Source: JBFHNV01 sp041593595
GTDB lineage: Bacteria > Pseudomonadota > Gammaproteobacteria > HK1
Length of the DNA: 64,000 nucleotides
Assembly: GCA_041593595.1 (NCBI GenBank)
Contig: JBFHNV010000005.1
Coordinates: 3,024-67,023 of the forward strand
Reading direction: 5' to 3'
A model generated the notes under the pieces. That model saw only the letters and a list, made by a program, of their open reading frames with translations, had not been told where the DNA came from and made no database searches. A program made the translations under genes and the position numbers. Shown one piece after another: positions 53,204-61,768 of the stretch (its first letter is position 1; every line of letters starts with the position of its first letter).

Positions 53204-54760
53204 TCACTCCGGGGGCGTCGCGTCCGATGCCTCCCCGCCCCTCGCCTGCCGTGCCCCGCGCGAGCGCCGGCGCAGCTTGCCGTACGGGAACTCGCCGGCC
53301 TGGTGCAGGCCGGCGATGCTCGACAGGTTCTGCACGAAGCGCCGGGCGTGCAGGTACATCTCGTTGAGCACCACCTTCTCCTCCACCTCGCCCACCTCCC
53401 GCACCCGCCCGAGCAGGCCCACCGCCACCAGCCCCACCACCGCGGCCAGGGCGAAGAAGAAGTCCCACTGGGAGATGCTCAGGGTGTCGAACTGCAGCGC
53501 GCCCTCGGGTGTGCGCCAGCGCAGCAGCAGCGACAGCTCGCGCTCGGTGAAGAAGTGCGCCAGCAGCCCCCCCACCACCGGCGCGACGCCGGAGGCCAGG
53601 GAGATGGCGAGGCTGTTGGTCGCGAGATAGGCGGTGGCGTCACCGGCGGGCGCGAGCTTGAGCGCGATGTTGCCCGAGGCCAGCGTCACGCCGGCGGTGG
53701 CCACGCCCGTGAGGACGTGGATCGCCAGGAGCAGCGGCAGCGTGAGGGCATGTGGCTCGGGCAGGGTCGTGAAGGTCCACGCGAAGATGCAGGCGATGAA
53801 CAGCGGCGCGCACACCTGCAGCACGGACTTGTTGCTCATGCGGTCCGCGATGTCGCCCCAGCGCCGCAGCACCGCCACGTTCACGAGCTGGCTCGTGAGG
53901 GTCAGCGCCATCACCAGCCACAGCTCGAGGCCCAGGCGCTTGAGCATGTGCACCATGAAGAACGGCGCTGCCAGGTTCACCGCGAAGTTCCAGGTGGCGA
54001 TGAACGCCAGCAGGCGGCGGTAGTTGGCGTCGCGTAGGGGATGCCACAGCCGCGCCAGCAGCGCCACGTCCGGCGAGGCCGCCGGTGGCGTGGGCTCGGT
54101 CATGCGCGTCATGCACCAGGTGCTGGCGGCGCCCCCGACGAAGGCCAGCGCGAACAGCACGCTGTAGGCCACCGGCGCAGGCCCGAGCGCGAAGGCCTTC
54201 CACGCGTCCACGAAGGCCGCGGCGCTGAGCCCCAGGAGGATGCTCACCCAGGACATGAGCGCCAGGCGCCGTCCGGTGAGCCGCCCGCGCTGCGCGTCCG
54301 GCACCAGGTCCCGGATCCAGGAGTTCCAGCTGCAGCTCATGAGCGCCGTGAGCACGTAGCGCAGCGCGAACGCGGTGCCAAACAAGAAGAGCGCCAACGC
54401 CGGGGGCTGGACGAAGGCCGCGGCCGCCATGAGCAGGAACATGGGTCGGCTCAGGCCCGTGAACAGCACCGAGATGAGGCGCCGGTTGCGCCAGCGCGCG
54501 TCCAGGTGGACGCCGGCGATCTGCAGCACCTGGGTGAGGTACGGGATGGCCGCCAGCATGCCGATGACGATGGTGGACGCGCCCAGCTCGAGGGCGAAGG
54601 CCGTGAGGAAGGCCCCCACGGTGAGGGTATCCATGGCCTGGGAGCCGATGCCGTTGCGGATCCACCAGCGCACGCCCTCGCGGCGCTGCGCCGGGGTCAG
54701 CCGGGCACGAGTGGCGAAGCGCGCCATGACGCGCGCACGGAGTCCGTGTGCGCCGCTCAT
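53204..54760 (-). CDS. MFS transporter, substrate unknown
   Basis: A 518-residue membrane protein with about 12 transmembrane segments. A hydrophilic N-terminus (TPAQRREGVRWWIRNGI) precedes the first helix; WNSWIRDLVPDAQRGRLTGR forms the motif A-like cytoplasmic loop. A charged C-terminal tail of about 80 residues (RFVQNLSSIAGLHQAGEFP onward) is unusual in length. It is convergent with the HiPIP gene. No neighbour indicates a substrate. Confidence 0.8.
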   Translation of the reverse strand: MSGAHGLRARVMARFATRARLTPAQRREGVRWWIRNGIGSQAMDTLTVGAFLTAFALELGASTIVIGMLAAIPYLTQVLQIAGVHLDARWRNRRLISVLFTGLSRPMFLLMAAAAFVQPPALALFLFGTAFALRYVLTALMSCSWNSWIRDLVPDAQRGRLTGRRLALMSWVSILLGLSAAAFVDAWKAFALGPAPVAYSVLFALAFVGGAASTWCMTRMTEPTPPAASPDVALLARLWHPLRDANYRRLLAFIATWNFAVNLAAPFFMVHMLKRLGLELWLVMALTLTSQLVNVAVLRRWGDIADRMSNKSVLQVCAPLFIACIFAWTFTTLPEPHALTLPLLLAIHVLTGVATAGVTLASGNIALKLAPAGDATAYLATNSLAISLASGVAPVVGGLLAHFFTERELSLLLRWRTPEGALQFDTLSISQWDFFFALAAVVGLVAVGLLGRVREVGEVEEKVVLNEMYLHARRFVQNLSSIAGLHQAGEFPYGKLRRRSRGARQARGGEASDATPPE

Positions 54761-54930
54761 GGCGCGGGCATGAGTGCGGGCAGCGTGGGGGCCGGGCGAT
54801 GCATCGGCAACGGGAACGCCATTCCACGATGGGTTCGGGGCGCGCCAGGGTGCCGGGGCGTGGCGCGGGGCGCAAGGCGCGCCGGGTGGCCGGGGACGCG
54901 CCGGGCGGCGCGTGCGGGTGCGGGAGAGAG

Positions 54931-54960
54931 TCCCGGGGGACGGCGAACCGTCCCCCGGGA
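54931..54960 (-). terminator. Hairpin downstream of the substrate-binding protein gene
   Basis: A perfect 13-bp stem starting TCCCGGGGGACGG with a CGAA tetraloop, 21 bases past the stop of the ABC binding-protein gene. Very stable but without a U-tract. It lies in the 221-base interval before the MFS gene, which otherwise shows no gene. Confidence 0.65.
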
Positions 54961-54981
54961 GCCGTCACGAGGACGGCGTAA

Positions 54982-56619
54982 TCACATCTTGGACTTGTCC
55001 AGCCAGACCACGTCCAGCTGCTGGTTCAGGTAGTGGCTGGGCGAGATCTTCCAGCCGCGCACGTAGGAGCGGTGCGGCACGATGCGGTACCACCACAGGG
55101 TGACGAACTGGGTCGCCTCGTCGTCCAGCACGCGCTTCTCGAACTGGCGCATGATCTCGCGCTGCTTCGCGAAGTCGGGCTCGCGGTTCATCTTGTCGAA
55201 CAGCTCCTCGATCTGCTTGTCGTCGAAGCCCGCGTAGTTGTCGCCCGCGCTGCCCACGAACTTGGACACGTCCGACAGCGGGTTCACCAGTGACTGGCAG
55301 TTGAAGTCGATGGTGACGTCGAACTCGCGCTTCTTGCGCAGCTGGTCGTAGAACGGGCCGGTGGGCAGAACCTTCTGCTCCACCTTCATGCCCGCCTTCG
55401 CCCACTGGTCGATGAGCCAGGTGCCCACGATCTTGTAGGGCTGGTCCACGCCGCGGTTGTTGAGCGTGAAGGCGAGGTTCGGGTGACCTGCTTCCTGGAG
55501 GAGCTTGCGCGCCTCGGCGCGGGACTTCTCGATGTCGGTGCCGTAGCCGGCGATCTGCGCGAGCTCCTCCTTGGTCGCCGCCAGCGGGTGGTGGGGGAAC
55601 ACCACGCCGCCCACGGTCTTCACGATGGCGATCCGCGACAGCGGCTCGCTGCCGCCCCAGCGGTCGATGGCCAGCGTCAGCGCGCGGCGCACGCGCACGT
55701 CGTCGAACGGCGGCTTCTTGTGGTTCGGCGTCACCAGCAGCACGCAGTTCCAGTCGCTCTCCTGCACGGTGATCTTGTCACCCAGGGACTCCACCAGCGT
55801 GTCGCGCGACGTGGGCGGCAGGCCGCGGAACTCCATCGCCGCACGATTGCCGCGGATGGCCTGGATGCGCACCGCCTCCTTGGGCGCCTGGATGGCCTTG
55901 TAGCCGTCCATGTAGGGCAGCGGCTTGCCGTCGGCGCCCACGTGGTGATAGCTGGGGTTGCGCTTCGCCTCGGTGAACGACCCGGGCTGCTGCTGCACGA
56001 ACACGAACGGCCCGCTGCCGTTGACGTTCTTCGTGTGCCACTCGTAGCCGTGGGCGTCCAGGTCCTTCTTGCTGTAGATGGCGTTGAACGGTGTGGCCAG
56101 CGCCGGCAGGAACGCACCCGACGGGTACTTGAGCTTGAACACCACGGTGGTGGCGTCCGGCGAGGCGATGGACTCCACCATGTTCATCTGCGCCTTGCGT
56201 GCGCTGGGCACGCCCTCGGGCGGGAAGACGATCTTGTCGAAGGTGGCCTTGACGTCGGCCGCGGTGAGCGGCGTGCCGTCGTGGAACTTCACGTCCTGGC
56301 GGATCTTGAAAGAATAGGTGGTGCCGCCGTCGGTGGGCTCGGGTATGCCGCCCTCGCACACGTCGCACACGAAGTCGTCCGACGCGCTCGGGTTGTCCGG
56401 GTTGATGCGGATGAGCAGGCTGTAGAAGGGCGCTACCGGATGGATCACGCCGAATGTGGTCTCGCGATGGAGGTCGTAGGACGGCACCTCGCTCGCCACC
56501 ATGAAGGTGAAGGTGCCGCCACGCTGCGGCGTGTCCTGGGCGAGCGCCTGCGGCGCGAGGGCCGTTGCGATGCTGCCGGCGAGCACGGCGCTGGTGAGCG
56601 ACCGCATGGTTACGTTCAT
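54982..56619 (-). CDS. Peptide-type ABC transporter substrate-binding protein
   Basis: A 545-residue periplasmic binding protein of the DppA/OppA family (SBP type 5). Signal peptide VLAGSIATALAPQALA, cleaved before QDTPQRGG. Domain blocks include YSFKIRQDVKFHDGTPLTAA, VRRALTLAIDRW and the C-terminal IVPHRSYVRGWKISPSHYLN. Two close cysteines (FVCDVCEGG) are unusual. No permease or ATPase genes adjoin it, so it is an orphan partner for a transporter elsewhere or a solute sensor. Ligand unknown. Confidence 0.88.
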   Translation of the reverse strand: MNVTMRSLTSAVLAGSIATALAPQALAQDTPQRGGTFTFMVASEVPSYDLHRETTFGVIHPVAPFYSLLIRINPDNPSASDDFVCDVCEGGIPEPTDGGTTYSFKIRQDVKFHDGTPLTAADVKATFDKIVFPPEGVPSARKAQMNMVESIASPDATTVVFKLKYPSGAFLPALATPFNAIYSKKDLDAHGYEWHTKNVNGSGPFVFVQQQPGSFTEAKRNPSYHHVGADGKPLPYMDGYKAIQAPKEAVRIQAIRGNRAAMEFRGLPPTSRDTLVESLGDKITVQESDWNCVLLVTPNHKKPPFDDVRVRRALTLAIDRWGGSEPLSRIAIVKTVGGVVFPHHPLAATKEELAQIAGYGTDIEKSRAEARKLLQEAGHPNLAFTLNNRGVDQPYKIVGTWLIDQWAKAGMKVEQKVLPTGPFYDQLRKKREFDVTIDFNCQSLVNPLSDVSKFVGSAGDNYAGFDDKQIEELFDKMNREPDFAKQREIMRQFEKRVLDDEATQFVTLWWYRIVPHRSYVRGWKISPSHYLNQQLDVVWLDKSKM

Positions 56620-56666
56620 CTAGTCGTTATCTCCGGGATACTGGAAGGCCGTACCGCGACCCACGG

Positions 56667-56710
56667 CGGCTCTTGCCGGCGCGGCACAACGGCCACGCCG
56701 GCAGGAGCCG
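56667..56710 (-). promoter_or_regulatory. Leader hairpin upstream of the binding-protein gene
   Basis: A 15-bp stem (CGGCTCTTGCCGGCG with its complement, one G-U pair on one strand) and a 14-base loop, 48-91 bases upstream of the ATG. A possible 5' leader control element; no known riboswitch is recognised. Confidence 0.45.
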
Positions 56711-56935
56711 GTCCGGGTAGACGCACGTTCGAGTGACGAGTGGGCGCCCACCTCCGGCGCCGGACAGGTGGAGTGCCAGGGCGCGGGACGTGGGTGGCGC
56801 GAGGTCGCGCGTTCGATCGAATGTGACGGGCGGGCCGCGCGGACAGCGCGACTTGTTGCGGGCCTCAGGGACCCGGCGGAGACCTGGAAGCGGACCTCTG
56901 GCCTTGGGGGTTGCGCGGTCCACACCGCGCCAGCC

Positions 56936-56950
56936 GACCTAAATTAGATC
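56936..56950. promoter_or_regulatory. AT-rich near-palindrome, operator candidate
   Basis: GACCTAAATTAGATC: a 15-base dyad with one mismatched pair, in the most AT-rich part of a divergent promoter region. It may overlap a -10 element. Confidence 0.4.
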
Positions 56951-57138
56951 GAGCGCAACGGCCGCGCAAGAAGATTACGAAAATGTTGGCCGCACGACGG
57001 CGCGGTGGGCAGGTTGCGGGATGTGCGACGGGTGCGAATACTTGGCACACGGCGGGGTGCGAAGGGACTCGCCGCCGCAAGACCCGGGACAACCGGGCAC
57101 CGGAGCGCGGGAGGCCTTCGGCGCTGGGGAGAGGACGC

Positions 57139-59019
57139 ATGGGGACCGGAGCCCGTGCCGCGGGAGCCTCCCTGTTACTCGGTATCGCCTACTACGCCGG
57201 CGCAGCCGGCGGAATCGCCTTCACCAGTCTGCAGGCCGGGGTCGCGATCCCGTGGATCCCCAACGGCCTGCTGCTGGCCGCGCTGCTGCTGTGCCCCACG
57301 CGCTGGTGGCCCGGCCTGCTGGCCGCCGCGCTGGCGGCAGGACTGGCGGCGGACGTGCCCCGGTTCACCCTCGACCAGGCGATGGGGTTCGCGGCGGTCA
57401 ACCTCTGCGAGTGCAGCGGCGCGGCGTGGGCCCTGCGCCGGCTGGCCGCGCCGGCTCGATTCCGCCTCGACAGCATCCGCAGTGTGTTGCATCTGATCCT
57501 CCTCGGTCCCGTCGTGGCCGCCGGCCTGGCGGCCCTCGTGGATGCGTGGGTCTCGCGGAGCGCGGACGGCGCCGTGGAGTCCTACCTGGTGCTCTGGGCG
57601 GTGTGGTGGCTCGGCGACGCGACGGGGATCCTGCTTGCCACGCCCCTGGTGCTGGTGTGGACCCAGGATCGCGCCCTGGTCGCCGCAGCGCTGCGCCGCT
57701 CGCCCCGCCGACCGGAGATGGCGGCAGTGATTGCGCTCATCCTCGCCTGCGGCTGGCTCGTGTTCGCGAACCCCTGGCCGGCGCCACTGGTGCCGCTCGC
57801 CGGCTACCTGATGCTGCCGGGAGTGCTGTGGGCCGCGCTTCGCTTCGACCTGCCCGGGGCCACGCTGGCCGCCGTCCTCGGCGCGATCTTTCTCGTTGCG
57901 GCCACCGTCTCGGGCACCGGGCCCTTCGGCAGCCTGTCGCCGGTCGCGGCCATCACGCTCGCCCAGGAGAACGTGACGGTGCTGTGCCTCACCGGCCTGA
58001 TGGTGGCGGCGGCGCTGCGCGAGGCCGACAACCAGCAGCGACAGCTGCACCTGTACCGTCGCGCCCTGGAGGCCGCCGGCGAGGGGATCACCATCGCCGA
58101 CGCCAGCGCGGCGGACCTGCCCCTGATCTACGCCAACGAGGCCTTCCTGCGCATCACGGGCTATCCCCGCGACGAGATCCTGGGCCGCAACTGCCGCTTC
58201 CTGCAGGGTGGCGAACGCCGTCAGCCCGGGGTCTCGGCGCTGCGGTCCGCCATCGTCGCGGGACGGCCCGGGCGTGCCCTGCTGCGCAACTATCGCCGCG
58301 ACGGGACACCGTTCTGGAACGAGGTGACCCTGGCGCCGGTGCACGGGCGGCGCGGAGGGATCACCCACGTCGTGGGCGTGCAGCACGACGTGACCGAGGT
58401 CGTTCAGGCGCGGGAGTCCCTGGAGGTGGCCAAGGCGGAGCTGGAGGCACGGGTGACCGAGCGCACCCGCGAGCTCGAGGAGGCCAACGCGCGGCTGGTC
58501 GCCCTGGCGGGCACCGACCCGCTCACCGGGACGATGAACCGCCGTCGCCTGGACGAGCGGGCGGCCGTCGAGATTGCACGTGCCGCGCGCACGGATCGCC
58601 CGCTGGCGGTGCTGCTGCTTGACATCGACCACTTCAAGGGCATCAACGACCGATTCGGACACGCGGCGGGGGATCACGCACTGGTGACGCTGACGCAGGT
58701 GATGCGTGCCACCCTGCGCGACATGGATGCCGTGGCCCGACTGGGTGGCGAGGAGTTCCTGGTGCTGCTGCCGGAGACCGGCGCCCACGACGCGCGGCTG
58801 GCGGCGGAGCGGCTGCGCGCGGCGGTGGCGGACGAGGTGATTCACCACGGCGGCGATGCCTTCTCCGTGACCGCCAGCGTCGGTGTCACCCGGTGGTACC
58901 CGGGCGAGGCGGATCTGGCGCGGGCCATCGTACGCGCCGACCGTGCCCTCTACCGTGCCAAGGTGGCCGGCCGCAATCGGGTCGCGGAGGAGGCGGCGGA
59001 GTCGGCATCCGGCGGCTGA
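57139..59019 (+). CDS. MASE1-LOV-GGDEF blue-light diguanylate cyclase
   Basis: A 626-residue inner-membrane sensor. The MASE1-type domain (about 1-290) has about eight hydrophobic segments, with IPWIPNGLLLAALLL and VWWLGDATGILLATPLVL. A LOV-type PAS domain (about 300-410) follows with the flavin signature GRNCRFLQGG (photoactive Cys352) and NYRRDGTPFWNEVTLAPV. A coiled coil (about 415-455) leads to a GGDEF domain with active GGEEF (536-540) and inhibitory RDMD (527-530). It should make cyclic-di-GMP in response to blue light. ATG 57139 has GGAGAGG upstream. Confidence 0.9.
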   Translation: MGTGARAAGASLLLGIAYYAGAAGGIAFTSLQAGVAIPWIPNGLLLAALLLCPTRWWPGLLAAALAAGLAADVPRFTLDQAMGFAAVNLCECSGAAWALRRLAAPARFRLDSIRSVLHLILLGPVVAAGLAALVDAWVSRSADGAVESYLVLWAVWWLGDATGILLATPLVLVWTQDRALVAAALRRSPRRPEMAAVIALILACGWLVFANPWPAPLVPLAGYLMLPGVLWAALRFDLPGATLAAVLGAIFLVAATVSGTGPFGSLSPVAAITLAQENVTVLCLTGLMVAAALREADNQQRQLHLYRRALEAAGEGITIADASAADLPLIYANEAFLRITGYPRDEILGRNCRFLQGGERRQPGVSALRSAIVAGRPGRALLRNYRRDGTPFWNEVTLAPVHGRRGGITHVVGVQHDVTEVVQARESLEVAKAELEARVTERTRELEEANARLVALAGTDPLTGTMNRRRLDERAAVEIARAARTDRPLAVLLLDIDHFKGINDRFGHAAGDHALVTLTQVMRATLRDMDAVARLGGEEFLVLLPETGAHDARLAAERLRAAVADEVIHHGGDAFSVTASVGVTRWYPGEADLARAIVRADRALYRAKVAGRNRVAEEAAESASGG

Positions 59020-59038
59020 GCGCGCCGGTGCCCGCCGC

Positions 59039-61717
59039 TCACTTTCCCGCGAGGAAGCGCCGCTCGAACTCCTCCGGCGCGACGGCCGGGCTCACCAGGA
59101 AGCCCTGGAAGGCGTCGCAGCCGCGCTCGGCGAGGATGCGGCGCTGGGTTTCCGTCTCCACCCCCTCGGCGGTCACCTCCAGACCCAGACTGTGGGCCAT
59201 GGAGATCACGGCGGTGGCGATCTGCAGGTCGGCGCCGTCGCCGGGGATGTCCATGACGAAGCCGCGGTCGATCTTGAGCCGGTCCACCGGAAAGCGCTTC
59301 AGGTGGGCGAGGGACGAGTAACCGGTCCCGAAGTCGTCGATGGCCAGGCGCACCCCCAGCGCCTTCAGCTCGCGCAGGCACTGCCCGATGCCGCGGGCGC
59401 GGCGCATGACGCCGCTCTCGGTGATCTCGAGCTCGAGCAGCCCCGGGTCGATGGCGTGCTCGCGCAGCGTCGCACGCAGCGTGTCCACCAGCCCCGCGTG
59501 CTCCAGCTGGCGCGCGGAGACGTTCACCGCCAGCACCTCCATGGCGTGCCCGGCGTCGCGCCAGCGCGCGAGCCGGGCGCAGGCCTCGCGCAGCACCCAT
59601 TCCCCCAGGGGCACGATGAGGCCGGTGTCCTCGGCGACGGGTACGAAGCGCGCCGGGGACTCCGGGGCGCCCTCCTGCGGCGTCCAGCGCAGCAGCGCCT
59701 CGGCGCCCAGCACCCGCGCGCCGTCCATGCTCACGATGGGCTGGTAGTGCAGGGTGAGCGCGCTCTCCGCCACCGCGGCGCGAAGCCGCATCTCGAGCGC
59801 CAGACGCTCCTGGGCGGCCACGGTCAGCGCCTGGCTGTAGAAGCGGCAGGTGTGGCGCCCCTGATCCTTGGCCAGGTACATGGCCGCGTCGGCGTTGCGC
59901 ACCAGCTCGCCTGCATCGACGCCGTCGTCGGGGAACACGCTGATGCCGATGCTGGCACCCACGTGCACCCGCCGCCCGTTGCCGATCTCCAGGTCGCCGT
60001 CCAGCATCGCCAGCAGGCTGCGCGCGAGGCGCGCCGCGTCGTCGGCCTCCTCCACCGATTCCAGCACCACGAGGAACTCGTCGCCGCCCAGGCGGCCGAT
60101 GCTGTCGCCCTGGCGCAGGCGCCGGGCGAGGCGCGCCGCGACCGCGCACAGCAGCTCGTCACCCGCGGCGTGACCGAAGCTGTCGTTGACGGCCTTGAAG
60201 CGGTCCAGATCCACGTACAGCACGGCTACCCGCCAGCGGTGGCGTGCGCCGCGGGACAGCGCGCGCTCCAGGTGCGACATGATCAGGCGGCGGTTCGGCA
60301 GGCCCGTCAGGGCATCGAAGCTGGCCAGCCGCTCGGTCTCGGCCTGGGCCGCCTTGAGCTGCGAAATGTCGGTGTAAATCCCCACGCAGTGGGTCGTGCG
60401 ACCCGCGGCGTCGCGCACGGCGTTCAGGGTGAGCCAGGTGGGCGCGGTGGTGCCGTCGCGGCGGCGGATCATCCGCTCACCCTGCCAGTACCCCTCGCGT
60501 CGGACGGCCGCGCGCAGCCCGTCCTCGGACAGGCCGCCGTCGTCTGGCGCGAGGATCATGTCCAGGGACCGGTCGAGAATCGCCGACGCCGGGTAGCCGG
60601 TTATCTCGGTGAAGGCGCGGTTCACGCTGAGCACGCGCCCGTCGAGGCCGGTGACGACGATGCCGTCGCGGGTGCTCTCCACCACCGCCGTGTGCAGCCG
60701 CTGCTCCTCCTCGGCGGCGAGGCGCTCGGTCACGTCGTGGGCGAGCACCAGCTTCGCGTCGTGACCGTCGAAGTCGACCCGATGCGAAGTGATCTCCACG
60801 TGGATGACGCGTCCGTCCTTGAGCCGGTGGCGCCAGAGGTCCGGTGGATCGAACCCCTCCGGCGCGGCGGCGACGTTGCGCTCCAGCAGCGGCACGTCCT
60901 CCGGTGGGCGGATGTCGCGCAAGGTCATGGCCAGGAACTCGTCGCGGGAGAACCCGTAGTAATCCACGGCAGCGTCGTTGACGGCCAGGAAGCGGAGCGT
61001 CGCGCGGTCGTACACCCACATGGGATGCGGGTTGCTCTCGAACAGGGTGCGGTAGCGAGTGTCGCGCTCGCGCAGCGCGTCCTGCATGCTGCGGCGCTCA
61101 GCGAGTTCCCGGCGCATCGCCTGGAAAAGCCGTGCGTTCTCCAGGGCGACGCCGAGCTGGTTCGCCACCACGCCCAGCACCGTCTCGTCGCGCTCGGTGA
61201 AGGCCTCCGGGTGGGCGCTCTCCACGTTGATGGCACCTACCGGACGCTCGCTGCCGGGGATGGGCACGCACAGCTCAGAGCGCACCCGAGAGTCGTGTTC
61301 CAGGTAGCGGGCATCCTCGTGCGTTTCCGACAGGCGCACGGCGCGGCCGTGGGTCATGACCCAGCGGATGACGCCGCCGGCACCGGGAGCACGCAGCAGC
61401 GCCGTGACTTCCTCCTTCACCCCGGGTCGCAGCGGCTCTCCGTCCAGGCCGTAGCGGGTATGTCCCAGGCAGCGCGGGCCGTCCGGGTCCTGCACCACCA
61501 CCGACGCGGCGCGCCGCTCGCCGAACAGCTCCTCGATGGCGTCGGTCACCGCCTGGGCGATGGCACCCGGGTTCAGCCCGCGCAGGATGGAGCGGCTGGT
61601 GCGGTGGAGCAGCAGCAGGTCGCGGGCATCGAGCCGGGCGGCCTCGTCCATCTCGACGGCAGACGGCAGGCGTGGCGCGCCGTCCACGTTCTGCGATGGC
61701 GGAGGGCCTTCAGGCAT
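59039..61717 (-). CDS. GAF-PAS-PAS-GGDEF-EAL protein
   Basis: An 892-residue cytoplasmic protein. The GAF domain (about 40-205) ends LGVALENARLF; PAS1 (about 225-345) includes ESNPHPMWVYDRATLRFLAV; PAS2 (about 350-470) includes ESTRDGIVVTGLDGRVL. The GGDEF domain keeps RLGGDEF, and the EAL domain keeps EALLRW, NVSARQL, EITES, DDFGTGYSSL, KIDRGF and EGVET. Both sites look intact, so it may make or break down c-di-GMP depending on ligand. Convergent with the LOV cyclase, 19 bases apart, and 51 bases downstream of cti on the same strand. Confidence 0.92.
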   Translation of the reverse strand: MPEGPPPSQNVDGAPRLPSAVEMDEAARLDARDLLLLHRTSRSILRGLNPGAIAQAVTDAIEELFGERRAASVVVQDPDGPRCLGHTRYGLDGEPLRPGVKEEVTALLRAPGAGGVIRWVMTHGRAVRLSETHEDARYLEHDSRVRSELCVPIPGSERPVGAINVESAHPEAFTERDETVLGVVANQLGVALENARLFQAMRRELAERRSMQDALRERDTRYRTLFESNPHPMWVYDRATLRFLAVNDAAVDYYGFSRDEFLAMTLRDIRPPEDVPLLERNVAAAPEGFDPPDLWRHRLKDGRVIHVEITSHRVDFDGHDAKLVLAHDVTERLAAEEEQRLHTAVVESTRDGIVVTGLDGRVLSVNRAFTEITGYPASAILDRSLDMILAPDDGGLSEDGLRAAVRREGYWQGERMIRRRDGTTAPTWLTLNAVRDAAGRTTHCVGIYTDISQLKAAQAETERLASFDALTGLPNRRLIMSHLERALSRGARHRWRVAVLYVDLDRFKAVNDSFGHAAGDELLCAVAARLARRLRQGDSIGRLGGDEFLVVLESVEEADDAARLARSLLAMLDGDLEIGNGRRVHVGASIGISVFPDDGVDAGELVRNADAAMYLAKDQGRHTCRFYSQALTVAAQERLALEMRLRAAVAESALTLHYQPIVSMDGARVLGAEALLRWTPQEGAPESPARFVPVAEDTGLIVPLGEWVLREACARLARWRDAGHAMEVLAVNVSARQLEHAGLVDTLRATLREHAIDPGLLELEITESGVMRRARGIGQCLRELKALGVRLAIDDFGTGYSSLAHLKRFPVDRLKIDRGFVMDIPGDGADLQIATAVISMAHSLGLEVTAEGVETETQRRILAERGCDAFQGFLVSPAVAPEEFERRFLAGK

Positions 61718-61768
61718 CGGGCTGTCGTTCCCCGTGGCGTCGCCCCGCGGCCGGGAGGCCTCGGCCGT

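Larger units (their letters stand above)
56620..57138. other. Divergent intergenic region without a gene
   Basis: 519 bases between the binding-protein gene and the LOV cyclase gene. Open frames here have no ribosome site or recognisable product. It contains a 15-bp-stem hairpin in the leader of the binding-protein gene (56667-56710), an AT-rich near-palindrome (56936-56950) and an A-rich stretch (56966-56985) that are the likeliest promoter or operator sites. Confidence 0.6.
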
